Positions 52,558-61,233 of a DNA stretch of 64,000 nucleotides are shown here, in pieces; the stretch's first letter is position 1, and every line of letters starts with the position of its first letter. The position numbers and the translations under genes were made by a program. Source of the DNA: Erysipelothrix rhusiopathiae. Its GTDB lineage: Bacteria; Bacillota_I; Bacilli_A; Erysipelotrichales; Erysipelotrichaceae. The notes below the pieces were generated by a model. The model was not told the DNA's origin and did not search any database. It saw only the letters and a list, made by a program, of their open reading frames with translations. The stretch is from positions 1,674,001-1,738,000 of the forward strand of contig NZ_LR134439.1 in the NCBI RefSeq assembly GCF_900637845.1, given 5' to 3'.

Positions 52558-53151
52558 TTATGAATCGCATGCTTGAATAACGAGAACACTTGCTTCTTCG
52601 AGAATTATTTCCGCAGTATCACCGATCATTTCATTTGAAGTGAGGTAATCATCAAAAGGAAATATTTCTCGTCGGGTAAGAGGATATTTAAATCCATTAA
52701 GCGTAATAAAACCTTGTGTCAGCACAATTATAGAAAAATACTTATAATTCAACTTATTTACGATATGACTCCCTGAGTCATATCGTTTTATTTTGTTTAA
52801 ATCATCATATAACTCAATTCTCGAGTCTTTAATCGCAGTCATAATATTTATGAACTCATGATCTTTACGACGTCCCAGGCCGCCAAGTACGCGAATTATG
52901 TCGTATTCATTACAAAGTGAATATGCATACTTGAAATCTGTTTCATCTTTTATGGGGTTTAGCTTGTGTATATGCGAACAGTGCAATTCAATCTCCTTGA
53001 ATTGCACTGCCGTTACAGAATCAAAATCGCCACAGGCTAGATCCATCGATATTCCATCCCGAGCGCAAACAAATGCACCATAGTCAACACCAATCACATC
53101 TCCAATGATTGTGTCGTGATGTTCTCCTAAAACGATTGTGACGATTTTCAT
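52558..53151 (-). CDS. thiN: Thiamine pyrophosphokinase
   Basis: Transfers pyrophosphate from ATP to thiamine. The 197 residues have GVDYGAFVCARDGISMDLAC, then GDFDS, and KDETDFKYAYSLC, the Asp-rich catalytic motifs, with GGLGRRKDHEFINI. It overlaps rpe by 4 nt. The rsgA-rpe-thiN order is conserved in Firmicutes. Confidence 0.93.
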   Translation of the reverse strand: MKIVTIVLGEHHDTIIGDVIGVDYGAFVCARDGISMDLACGDFDSVTAVQFKEIELHCSHIHKLNPIKDETDFKYAYSLCNEYDIIRVLGGLGRRKDHEFINIMTAIKDSRIELYDDLNKIKRYDSGSHIVNKLNYKYFSIIVLTQGFITLNGFKYPLTRREIFPFDDYLTSNEMIGDTAEIILEEASVLVIQACDS

Positions 53152-53798
53152 AGTAACGATGAAACCGCCTTTTCGATATCATCCCCAAATACATAACTTC
53201 CCGCTACTAATATGTCCGCTCCAGCAAGACGTGCTCTTGGACCCGTTTCACCATTAATGCCACCATCTACAGAAATTAGATACTCATAATTATTAAGTTT
53301 TCTCATCTCATCAAGTTGTTTTATACGTTCAAGCATCTCAGGCATGAAAGCTTGTCCTCCAAAACCAGGCTCTACACTCATCACTAAAACCAAATCTACG
53401 TGTTTTAGATAAGGAACAATTTTATCGAGATCGGTACCCGGTCTTAGCGTAATACCCGCTTTGATTCCTTTTTTCTTTAATTGTTTAACTGCTTCAATAC
53501 CTTGCGTTGGATCACCATAACATTCTGTATGAAAGGTTATCGCATCAGCACCATTTTCAATAAACATATCAAAATACTTTTCAGGATTAACAATCATAAG
53601 ATGTACATCCATTAATAAATCTGAAACTTGACCTATTTGTTTCATGATTGATGGACCAAAGCTAATGTTATCTACAAAAACCCCATCCATGACATCATAG
53701 TGCAACCATGTTGCACCTGCTACTTCTACGCGTTTTAACTGTGTTTTCATATCTTTAAAATCCAAGGATAATAAAGATGGTGATACGATTTTACTCAT
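53148..53798 (-). CDS. rpe: Ribulose-phosphate 3-epimerase
   Basis: Interconverts ribulose 5- and xylulose 5-phosphate. A 216-residue TIM barrel: SPSLLSLDFKDM, WLHYDVMDGVFVDNISFGP, MDVHLMIVNPEKY, VLVMSVEPGFGGQAFMPEML and VDGGINGETGP. It overlaps rsgA and thiN by 4 nt each. Confidence 0.97.
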   Translation of the reverse strand: MSKIVSPSLLSLDFKDMKTQLKRVEVAGATWLHYDVMDGVFVDNISFGPSIMKQIGQVSDLLMDVHLMIVNPEKYFDMFIENGADAITFHTECYGDPTQGIEAVKQLKKKGIKAGITLRPGTDLDKIVPYLKHVDLVLVMSVEPGFGGQAFMPEMLERIKQLDEMRKLNNYEYLISVDGGINGETGPRARLAGADILVAGSYVFGDDIEKAVSSLL

Positions 53799-54649
53799 CG
53801 TGACTCCTCCTTAATTAATGTTAAGCAATCAAGATAATCTTGATGACGTTGTTTTGAGATTTCACCGCTCTCTACTTTTTCTTTAATGATACATCCCGGT
53901 TCTTGAATATGCATACAGTCTCGATACTTACAATTTCCAATAAACGGAACAAAATCAGGAATGGATTGTGATAACTCAACAGGATCAACAGAACTGAAAT
54001 CTAAAGAAGAAAACCCTGGTGTATCCGCAATCCACCCTCCACAGAGTGGATAAATTTGATTATGACGTGTCGTATGGCGTCCGCGTCCCAATGCTTTAGA
54101 TATTTCTTGTGTATTAAGCTCTAAATCATCACTAATTCGATTTAAGATACTCGACTTTCCAACACCACTTTGACCTGCTAGAACAGAAATTTTATTTTCC
54201 ATGACTGATTCAAGGGCATCTGTTGAGATATCCTTTCCACTCATGATGACCGTATATCCATATTGTTCATATTCATCCAGAATACTTTGTTTCAAGGCTG
54301 AATCTGCCAAATCCCCTTTTGAAACGATAATTATTGGATTAATATTTTGAAGTGATACAAGGAAAATGAGTCGGTTTACAAGTGTAAAGGAAAAATCAGG
54401 TTCTTTTGCAGACATCACAATAAGCGCTTGATCTACATTAGCTACAAGTGGTCGAATTAATTGATTGCGACGGGGCAGAACCTGTTGAATTACCCATTTC
54501 CCATCTAATTCTTCAATATGAACATGATCACCAACAATTGGCTTGTCACCAAGTCTTAATTTACCCATTGCAGTTGCTATAATGAATTCGCCCTCAAAAT
54601 AAACCGAATATCGATTTGATACAATGCGTGTTATTACTGCTTCTCTCAT
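53795..54649 (-). CDS. rsgA: Ribosome-dependent GTPase RsgA
   Basis: Checks 30S maturation. The 284 residues have an N-terminal OB fold and the known circularly permuted GTPase order: G4 (IIVSKGDLA), then G1 GQSGVGKSSILN, then G3 DTPGFSS. A C-terminal zinc knuckle (CKYRDCMHIQEPGC) follows. It directly follows prkC, sharing 1 nt. Confidence 0.97.
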   Translation of the reverse strand: MREAVITRIVSNRYSVYFEGEFIIATAMGKLRLGDKPIVGDHVHIEELDGKWVIQQVLPRRNQLIRPLVANVDQALIVMSAKEPDFSFTLVNRLIFLVSLQNINPIIIVSKGDLADSALKQSILDEYEQYGYTVIMSGKDISTDALESVMENKISVLAGQSGVGKSSILNRISDDLELNTQEISKALGRGRHTTRHNQIYPLCGGWIADTPGFSSLDFSSVDPVELSQSIPDFVPFIGNCKYRDCMHIQEPGCIIKEKVESGEISKQRHQDYLDCLTLIKEESR

Positions 54650-56400
54650 TATGCCTCCCTATCGTTGCTACCATCTGGTTTTTCTTCGGGTTCAGATGGT
54701 TTTTCTTCTTTTTCATCCGCTTCTTCTTTTGGACGACTGCTCTCACTATAGTAATAAAGCGTCACAGAATTCCCGGAATTTTGGATATAATAGCTTCCTG
54801 GCATCGGATTTGACCGAATTACAGTACCATAACTTAAACTATTCAACTCTGAAATGCTTAAATTTTGGGTTGGAAGTTCTGAAGTTGTTACCTCAACACC
54901 CAGACCTTCTAATTGTGCTTTAGCATCCGCAATTGATTTACCAATTAAATCCCCTGGTAAAACAAGTTCTTTATCTGAACTTACGACTAAAACGATATCA
55001 TAACGTTGTTCTGGTTTGATTTTATCACCTGGCATCAAGCCTTCTTGACGAATAATATGACCCGTCGGTACGGATGATGAGTACTCCGAAGTAGTTTTAA
55101 TATTAATATTTTTATCCGACAAAATCGCTTTCACATCATTAACCGATTTCCCTGTAAAATCCTCTACAGTGTAAATTTTACCCTGAGAAACAATCAGTTT
55201 AATTTGATCACCTTTAAGTACCTTCGTACCCTTCTCTGGTTTCGTCCCAATTAACTTACCGTCTTCATATTTATCAGAGATTTCGTATAAATAGGACGGA
55301 GCGTAATTGAGTCCTAAATTTGCAAGGTGTTCCTTAGCCTCTGAAACAGAAAGACCTGCTAAATCTGGAATTTCGATATCACTAGGTTTTTTAGGAGCAA
55401 ATATCATCCAAATACTGAAGATGATGATGACCAGTGCCAGTAAGCTTGCACCAACAATCATCTTTCTTTTCTTTTTGGGTTTTGATTGATTTGGAAGTGT
55501 TTCAGTTACACCATTTAACTTTTCGATTAATTTAGTTCCGTCATCACTTTCCATCGTTGCTTCCCACAAGGGCTCATCAGCACGTGACTCCAAAAGACAT
55601 GTGTCTAAATCTTCTACAAATTCCTTCATATTTGCATATCGATGCGTTCTATTTTTATGTGTTGCCCGTGCAATGATATTTGCAATTGAATTTGGCAGTG
55701 TTGGATTAAATTTCATCACTGAAGGAAATGGTTCTCTCATGTGCTTCATTGCAATCTCAACGGGTGTCTCACCACGATATGGCACATCACCGGTCAACAA
55801 TTCGTAAAATACAACTCCCAATGAATAAACATCCGATTGTTCCCCGGCACCTTCCCCTCGAGAGCACTCCGGCGCCATATAATGTACAGATCCAAGTACT
55901 GAGTCTGATTTCGTTAATTGTATTGCATCACCTGCAAGCGCAATACCAAAATCAGTTATCTTAACGGTACCATCATCTTTAACAAGAATATTTTGAGGTT
56001 TAATATCTCGATGAATAACATGAGCGGCATGAGCATGCTGCAATGCCGAGGCAAGTTGCTGCATAATTGCGACTGACTCATATTTATCCAATGCACCACG
56101 ACGATGAACAAGTTGTTTCAAAGTCGTACCACGAATCATCTCCATTACAATGTAGTGCTGACCCTCATCTTCACCTACATCATACACCTCAACAATACTT
56201 TGGTGGTTTAATCCTGAAGCTGCGTTGGCTTCACGTTGAAATCTCAACAGTGCAACCGGATCATGGGATAAATCACCTCTTAAAACTTTAAGGGCTACCT
56301 CCCGATTTAAAACAGTATCCAATGCTAAGTAGACATCCGCCATCCCTCCGGTACCAATCTTCTTAACAATTCGATAACGTTCTCCAATAATACTATTCAT
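54649..56400 (-). CDS. prkC: PASTA-domain serine/threonine kinase PrkC/StkP
   Basis: A membrane kinase sensing cell-wall fragments. In 583 residues: a kinase domain (IGTGGMADVYLALD, catalytic VIHRDIKPQNILVK, DFG, APE), a single TM helix (about 316-338), then three PASTA repeats (about 340-405, 406-475 and 476-552). It ends in a highly acidic, Pro/Glu-rich tail of about 30 residues. The ATG at 56400 starts MNSIIGERYRIVKKIG. It overlaps its phosphatase prpC by 8 nt. Confidence 0.96.
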   Translation of the reverse strand: MNSIIGERYRIVKKIGTGGMADVYLALDTVLNREVALKVLRGDLSHDPVALLRFQREANAASGLNHQSIVEVYDVGEDEGQHYIVMEMIRGTTLKQLVHRRGALDKYESVAIMQQLASALQHAHAAHVIHRDIKPQNILVKDDGTVKITDFGIALAGDAIQLTKSDSVLGSVHYMAPECSRGEGAGEQSDVYSLGVVFYELLTGDVPYRGETPVEIAMKHMREPFPSVMKFNPTLPNSIANIIARATHKNRTHRYANMKEFVEDLDTCLLESRADEPLWEATMESDDGTKLIEKLNGVTETLPNQSKPKKKRKMIVGASLLALVIIIFSIWMIFAPKKPSDIEIPDLAGLSVSEAKEHLANLGLNYAPSYLYEISDKYEDGKLIGTKPEKGTKVLKGDQIKLIVSQGKIYTVEDFTGKSVNDVKAILSDKNINIKTTSEYSSSVPTGHIIRQEGLMPGDKIKPEQRYDIVLVVSSDKELVLPGDLIGKSIADAKAQLEGLGVEVTTSELPTQNLSISELNSLSYGTVIRSNPMPGSYYIQNSGNSVTLYYYSESSRPKEEADEKEEKPSEPEEKPDGSNDREA

Positions 56401-57124
56401 GGCGATCTGCCTCAAGGAGGATGATTGAAATATTATCGTATCCACCCGCCTTATACGCCATTTCCATCAAATGATTCCGTTGAGCGAGTAAACCATTAAT
56501 CTTAAAAGTTGATTCAATTTGATCTTGAGGAACATATCCATGAAGACCATCTGAGCAAAGCAAAAGATAATCCCACTTTGGTGTAATCGTTACAACCTCA
56601 AAATCAACATTCTCGTCAATTCCAACGGCATTCATTAAAATATTTCTTTTAGGATGGTTATAAATTTCTTCTTTGGATATTTCATTACGCTTATACATCT
56701 CATAAGCATACGTTTGATCGTGACTCAAACAGCTTAATCGATTATCTTTCACACTGTAAATTCTGCTATCTCCAATATTAAATCCGATAACATCTTCACC
56801 TAAAACTACCACAGCAACAAGAGTCGTCCCCATACCCGAATACTCCCGCACAACTAAAGACTCATGGTAAGTAGCACGATTAATGGAGGTAATAGCTTTA
56901 TCAAACCATGCTCGAATATCCTTTAGATTTGAAAATTCACGTTTATCAATAAAAGATTCACGAAGTAGTTTCACAACCATTTGACTCGCAACAGATCCTG
57001 CATTCGCGCCCCCAATACCGTCACATACAACAGCTAAAAGTGCATTGTCATTTTCAACTACAGCAACATAGTCTTGATTTTCTTTGCGGATTAATCCGAT
57101 TTCACTGATACTTGTATACTTCAC
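56393..57124 (-). CDS. prpC: PP2C-type protein phosphatase PrpC
   Basis: Reverses PrkC phosphorylation. The 243 residues show PP2C motifs RKENQDYVAVVEN, VVCDGIGGANAGSVAS, SGMGTTLVAVVV, GFNIGDSRIYSV, LLLCSDGLHGYVP and GGYDNISIILLEA. The start is GTG at 57124 with TGAGG upstream. Confidence 0.95.
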   Translation of the reverse strand: MKYTSISEIGLIRKENQDYVAVVENDNALLAVVCDGIGGANAGSVASQMVVKLLRESFIDKREFSNLKDIRAWFDKAITSINRATYHESLVVREYSGMGTTLVAVVVLGEDVIGFNIGDSRIYSVKDNRLSCLSHDQTYAYEMYKRNEISKEEIYNHPKRNILMNAVGIDENVDFEVVTITPKWDYLLLCSDGLHGYVPQDQIESTFKINGLLAQRNHLMEMAYKAGGYDNISIILLEADRHE

Positions 57125-57155
57125 GCGAAAACCTCACTTATTCTATCTATTTATA

Positions 57156-58370
57156 TTAACATGTTCTCTTTAATTTAGCGATATAAAACCCATCACCCTT
57201 TGTCTCAACAGGGTTAAGCGTAACCTCTTTAATCAGTTCAAAATTTGAATGATGATCCAAAAAGGTTTGGACTTGTTTTTCGTTTTCTTTTCGATTTAAG
57301 GTACAGGTGGAATAAACCAGAATTCCATCTTTTTTAACAAACTGTGATGTATGGATAAGCATTTCTTGTTGTATTTTAACGAGTTCATCTAAATCTTGCG
57401 GAAAAATATGATATCGCAAATCATGCTTATGGGATAAAACGCCCAATCCCGAGCACGGTGCATCAACGAGAATTCGATCATATTTTTGATCTGTTTGAAA
57501 CTGAAGGACATCACTGGTAATAATATTCGCGTTTACAACATTACAACGTTCTAAAAGCGCTCTTGTAGCTTCTGCACGTGATTCATGAAGTTCAACACCC
57601 GTTATGGTTCCACTATTTTCAAGATAATTTGCAATTTGCACGGTTTTGGTACCCGGACCACAACAACAATCAAGTACGGACAATGACGGTTCTAAATCCA
57701 TCCAACGCACGACTTCTTGACTGTTGATATCTTGCACAAGAACATAACCCTCTTGCAAATATTTACTTTTAAAAAGTGCAGGCTTAGCTAAATGTTTATC
57801 CTGATCATCTAATATGAAATCCGATAAATCATCAGTTGTTGGTTTTAAAGCATTAAAACGTACATATGTCGGTTTAATATCTTGACAATATTGCGCATAC
57901 GCTAATGAAAAGGATTCACTGTACTGCTTCGATAAGAGTTTCATAATCCATAGTGGCATACTATATTGAATTGAAGCCACTTCAAGGTCGCTCCCGCTGA
58001 TTTCACGTTCATTGCGTTCAATCACCTTTTTCAATACCGCATTCACAACACCTGAATAGCGATGCTTCCCAATTGCTTTACATAAATCAACCGTTTCACT
58101 TACCAAAGCATAGTCTGGAATTTTGTCCATTTTAAAATATTGTGCACATCCCATTTTAATAACAAGTCGTACTTCTTTGGGTAACTTTTTATCTACTAAA
58201 TCTTCATATTGATAATCTAAAAATAAACTGTTTTGTAATGTCGCATAAACAAAAGCACTCACAAATGCTTGATCTTGTGCAGGTAAATCCAACTCTTTGA
58301 GTACTAAATGCGCATGTCGTCCTTTAAAGTAAACTTCACTCAGTACTTTATAACTCTCGATTCTTCTCAT
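57156..58370 (-). CDS. rsmB: 16S rRNA (cytosine967-C5)-methyltransferase
   Basis: In 404 residues, an N-terminal NusB-like domain (DLPAQDQAFVSAFVYATLQN) is followed by the Rossmann methyltransferase: VLDCCCGPGTKTVQIANYL (SAM site), ILVDAPCSGLGVLSHKHDLR with one catalytic Cys, and LVYSTCTLNRKENEKQV with the second. It lies 1 nt after priA. The def and fmt genes normally between them are absent. Confidence 0.95.
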   Translation of the reverse strand: MRRIESYKVLSEVYFKGRHAHLVLKELDLPAQDQAFVSAFVYATLQNSLFLDYQYEDLVDKKLPKEVRLVIKMGCAQYFKMDKIPDYALVSETVDLCKAIGKHRYSGVVNAVLKKVIERNEREISGSDLEVASIQYSMPLWIMKLLSKQYSESFSLAYAQYCQDIKPTYVRFNALKPTTDDLSDFILDDQDKHLAKPALFKSKYLQEGYVLVQDINSQEVVRWMDLEPSLSVLDCCCGPGTKTVQIANYLENSGTITGVELHESRAEATRALLERCNVVNANIITSDVLQFQTDQKYDRILVDAPCSGLGVLSHKHDLRYHIFPQDLDELVKIQQEMLIHTSQFVKKDGILVYSTCTLNRKENEKQVQTFLDHHSNFELIKEVTLNPVETKGDGFYIAKLKRTC

Positions 58371-58371
58371 A

Positions 58372-60522
58372 TTATTCTAATGTTATGGGATTAACGTCCA
58401 CAACAACTCCTGTTCCGTTAATTTTTCGATATAACTGTAATGCTTGATTACAGATGTTAATCATTGATTCTAAATTCTTACCCTTTAAGATAATCCGGGT
58501 ACGATGTTTTCGTTGAAGTTTTCTCAGTTCAGTAGGACCTAAAATTTGAAAGTCTTGATCATTCAGTAACTTTTGAAAATCTTCTGCTGCTCGCCATGAT
58601 TTCAGTGCATCTTCATCTAAGAAAACCAGTGAAATCAAGTAATTATAAGGCGGATATCCTGCTATTTTTCGATATTCCATTTCTTGTTTGAAGAAGTGTT
58701 TATATTTTTGATTCACTGCACAAACAATTGCATAATGATCTGGATTACTTGTTTGGATGATAACCTCTCCTGGATATTGACCTCTTCCACTGCGACCTGC
58801 GGCTTGTAAGAGCATATTAAAGGTTAACTCAACCGAACGATAATCAGAATATGCAAGGGTTGCGTCCGCATTCACAATCCCTACTAACGTTACATTTTCC
58901 ACATCTAAACCTTTCGCAATCATCTGCGTTCCGACAAGAATGTCAGACTGATGATTAATAAAATCGTTTAAGATGCGTTGATGGGCATTTTTCTTTGATG
59001 TAGTATCGGCATCCATTCTCGCAATACGCGCTTTGGGAAAAATCCCTTCAAGCTCTTCGACTAAGCGCTGTGTACCAACACCACTTCCAATTATTTTAGG
59101 GGGTTTACCATCTACAAGTGGTAGTTGGTGGTAACTTTCTCCGCACATGTGACATCGAATCGTTTGATCATCTTTATGATAGTTTAAGGCGACATCGCAA
59201 TGCTCACAGAGTAATACTTCATTTGTTATCGCATTTTTCAAAAGGGTATTGTACCCTCTTCGATTAAGAAGTAAAATCACTTGTTCACCCGCACTTAAAC
59301 GCTTTTTAATCCCTGATAAAAGCGTATGGGTCAAATAAGGCGATTGCTTTTCATAAAGTGCTGTCCGTGTATCGACAAGCGTAACGGTTGGAAATGTATG
59401 ATTAATCCGGTCATTAAGTTCTAAAAGTTGATAATTCCCCTTCAGTGCTCGTGCATAGCTTTCTAATGCTGGTGATGCACTACCCAAAACCAATGGACAG
59501 TTATGAAATTGACTCCGCTTGATCGCAATGTCACGTGTATGATACATGGGAACTTGATCTTGTTTATAACTCGAATCGTGTTCTTCATCCATGACAATTA
59601 ACCCTAAGTGTTCAAAGGGCATAAAAATCGAAGATCGTGTACCGATGACAATTTTAACCTGCTGTTTTTGGACTCTAACGTATTGTTCATATTTTTCTTG
59701 ATCGTTTAAAGCAGAATGATAGATTGCGACATCTTCCCCAAACCGTTCGGAAACCCTTTGAATCATTTGTGGTGTTAGCGAAATTTCAGGAACCATAATC
59801 AGTACTTGTTTTTGTTCCTTTAACACTTGTGCCGCTGCATTTAAGTATATTTCCGTTTTTCCACTTCCGGTAACACCATGAAGTAGGTATGTACTTGCTA
59901 CACCAAATTGAATTTTATTAAGTGCCTCTATTTGATCTGGAGTTAAAGTAGGCTTTAGGTAGTCTGCTTTTATAAATTGCTCTTGATACGTAACTTCACG
60001 TTCAAATTCCTCTACAAAACCCTTCTCGATGAGTTTTCGATAATCTGAATAATAGTGTCGCGCTGCTTTAAGCGAGAGAGGCGTGTTTTGATCCAGATAT
60101 TTCAAGAAAGCACATTGTTTTGGGGTCAAATCAGACCCCATCGAATGGCCTGTTAATTTCAAAACCCGTTCTGTTTTAATTGTTCCCGCAGAACTTTTAG
60201 GTTTTAGCTTATTAGGAAGTATAGTCTGCAAACAACGAATCATCGGTGTCATGTACTCATAACTCATCCACAATGCCAAATCATCTAACTCTTGATTTAA
60301 AATCGGCACTTCATCCAACACAGAATCAATCGGTGCTACGGTATAAGTCGTTTCATAGGGTTCCTTTACGGAATGAACGAAGGCAACCATCAGACGATTA
60401 CGCACTCGTACCATTACCCTGACTCCTGGTGAAACATCAAAACCATTATCGGAATATGTAAGTGTTTGATTATTTAAAAAACTCTCTTCTATATATACTT
60501 CTAAATATTTCAATGATTTCAC
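58372..60522 (-). CDS. priA: Primosomal protein N' (PriA helicase) with a single zinc site
   Basis: A replication-restart helicase of 716 residues: N-terminal 3'-end binding domain, Walker A LLHGVTGSGKTEIYLNAA, DEEH box, LNRRGYN, VGTQMIAKGLDVENVTLVGI and QAAGRSGRG. PriA normally has eight Cys in four CxxC pairs, binding two zincs. Here only the middle pairs remain (CEHC and CHMC, one zinc). The first pair is replaced around AITNEV and the fourth by LPLVDG. It is somewhat shorter than Bacillus PriA (about 800). It lies 23 nt after gmk. Confidence 0.93.
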   Translation of the reverse strand: MKSLKYLEVYIEESFLNNQTLTYSDNGFDVSPGVRVMVRVRNRLMVAFVHSVKEPYETTYTVAPIDSVLDEVPILNQELDDLALWMSYEYMTPMIRCLQTILPNKLKPKSSAGTIKTERVLKLTGHSMGSDLTPKQCAFLKYLDQNTPLSLKAARHYYSDYRKLIEKGFVEEFEREVTYQEQFIKADYLKPTLTPDQIEALNKIQFGVASTYLLHGVTGSGKTEIYLNAAAQVLKEQKQVLIMVPEISLTPQMIQRVSERFGEDVAIYHSALNDQEKYEQYVRVQKQQVKIVIGTRSSIFMPFEHLGLIVMDEEHDSSYKQDQVPMYHTRDIAIKRSQFHNCPLVLGSASPALESYARALKGNYQLLELNDRINHTFPTVTLVDTRTALYEKQSPYLTHTLLSGIKKRLSAGEQVILLLNRRGYNTLLKNAITNEVLLCEHCDVALNYHKDDQTIRCHMCGESYHQLPLVDGKPPKIIGSGVGTQRLVEELEGIFPKARIARMDADTTSKKNAHQRILNDFINHQSDILVGTQMIAKGLDVENVTLVGIVNADATLAYSDYRSVELTFNMLLQAAGRSGRGQYPGEVIIQTSNPDHYAIVCAVNQKYKHFFKQEMEYRKIAGYPPYNYLISLVFLDEDALKSWRAAEDFQKLLNDQDFQILGPTELRKLQRKHRTRIILKGKNLESMINICNQALQLYRKINGTGVVVDVNPITLE

Positions 60523-60545
60523 CTCCCATAGACTGAAAACAACTC

Positions 60546-61118
60546 TTATAGAGTTGTTTCGATGTTTCTTTTAATAATTAAAGCAACAGAGTCTGCAGCT
60601 TTTTGTGGATCTTCATTACAAATAACATAACGATAATGATTCATTAATTCCATTTCTTTAGCCGCTTTTTCAAGACGTTCATTAATTACATCTTGAGATT
60701 CCGTCTGTCTTCCTTCAATACGACGCTTGAGTTCTTCCATACTTGGTGGTACTAAAAAAATACTGAGTGAATCAGGAACACGATCAATAACTTGGAGCGC
60801 ACCTTGGACCTCAATTTCAAGCAATACATTCTTACCTAAATCTCTCAAACGATCAACTTCCGCTAACAACGTTCCATAATGATTCCCAACGAACTCAGCA
60901 TGCTCAAGTAATTCATTATTCTGAAGTGCTTCATTAAAACGTTCCTGAGTAACAAAATAGTAGTCTTGTCCATCGACTTCGCCATTTCTTGGTTTGCGTG
61001 TTGTCATCGAAATAGAAAATGCTAAGTTCAACTCTTCTCGATCAAAAAACAACTTACGAACTGTTCCTTTTCCTACCCCACTAGGACCTGAAAAAATAAT
61101 TAATAATCCTCGTCTCAT
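60546..61118 (-). CDS. gmk: Guanylate kinase
   Basis: Phosphorylates GMP. A 190-residue protein: MRRGLLIIFSGPSGVGKGTV (Walker A), SISMTTRKPRNGEVDGQDYY (GMP site) and VLLEIEVQGALQVIDRVPDS. The ATG at 61118 has AAGGGATGG upstream. rpoZ, usual after gmk, is missing. Confidence 0.97.
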   Translation of the reverse strand: MRRGLLIIFSGPSGVGKGTVRKLFFDREELNLAFSISMTTRKPRNGEVDGQDYYFVTQERFNEALQNNELLEHAEFVGNHYGTLLAEVDRLRDLGKNVLLEIEVQGALQVIDRVPDSLSIFLVPPSMEELKRRIEGRQTESQDVINERLEKAAKEMELMNHYRYVICNEDPQKAADSVALIIKRNIETTL

Positions 61119-61147
61119 AAACACCATCCCTTTTAATAATTTTACTT

Positions 61148-61156
61148 ATTATACCA
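61148..61156 (-). promoter_or_regulatory. Extended -10 promoter of gmk operon
   Basis: Minus strand TGGTATAAT, an extended -10, 30 nt before the gmk ATG; no good -35. Confidence 0.55.
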
Positions 61157-61194
61157 TAACAAGTCAAACAATTTTATAAACCACGTGGACTTAA

Positions 61195-61203
61195 TGTTAT
61201 AAT
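61195..61203 (+). promoter_or_regulatory. Extended -10 promoter of rqcH
   Basis: Plus strand TGTTATAAT, an extended -10, 30 nt before the rqcH ATG; no clear -35. It is arranged back-to-back with the gmk promoter. Confidence 0.5.
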
Positions 61204-61233
61204 ATTAAATATTAGTATTGAGAGGTAGATTAT

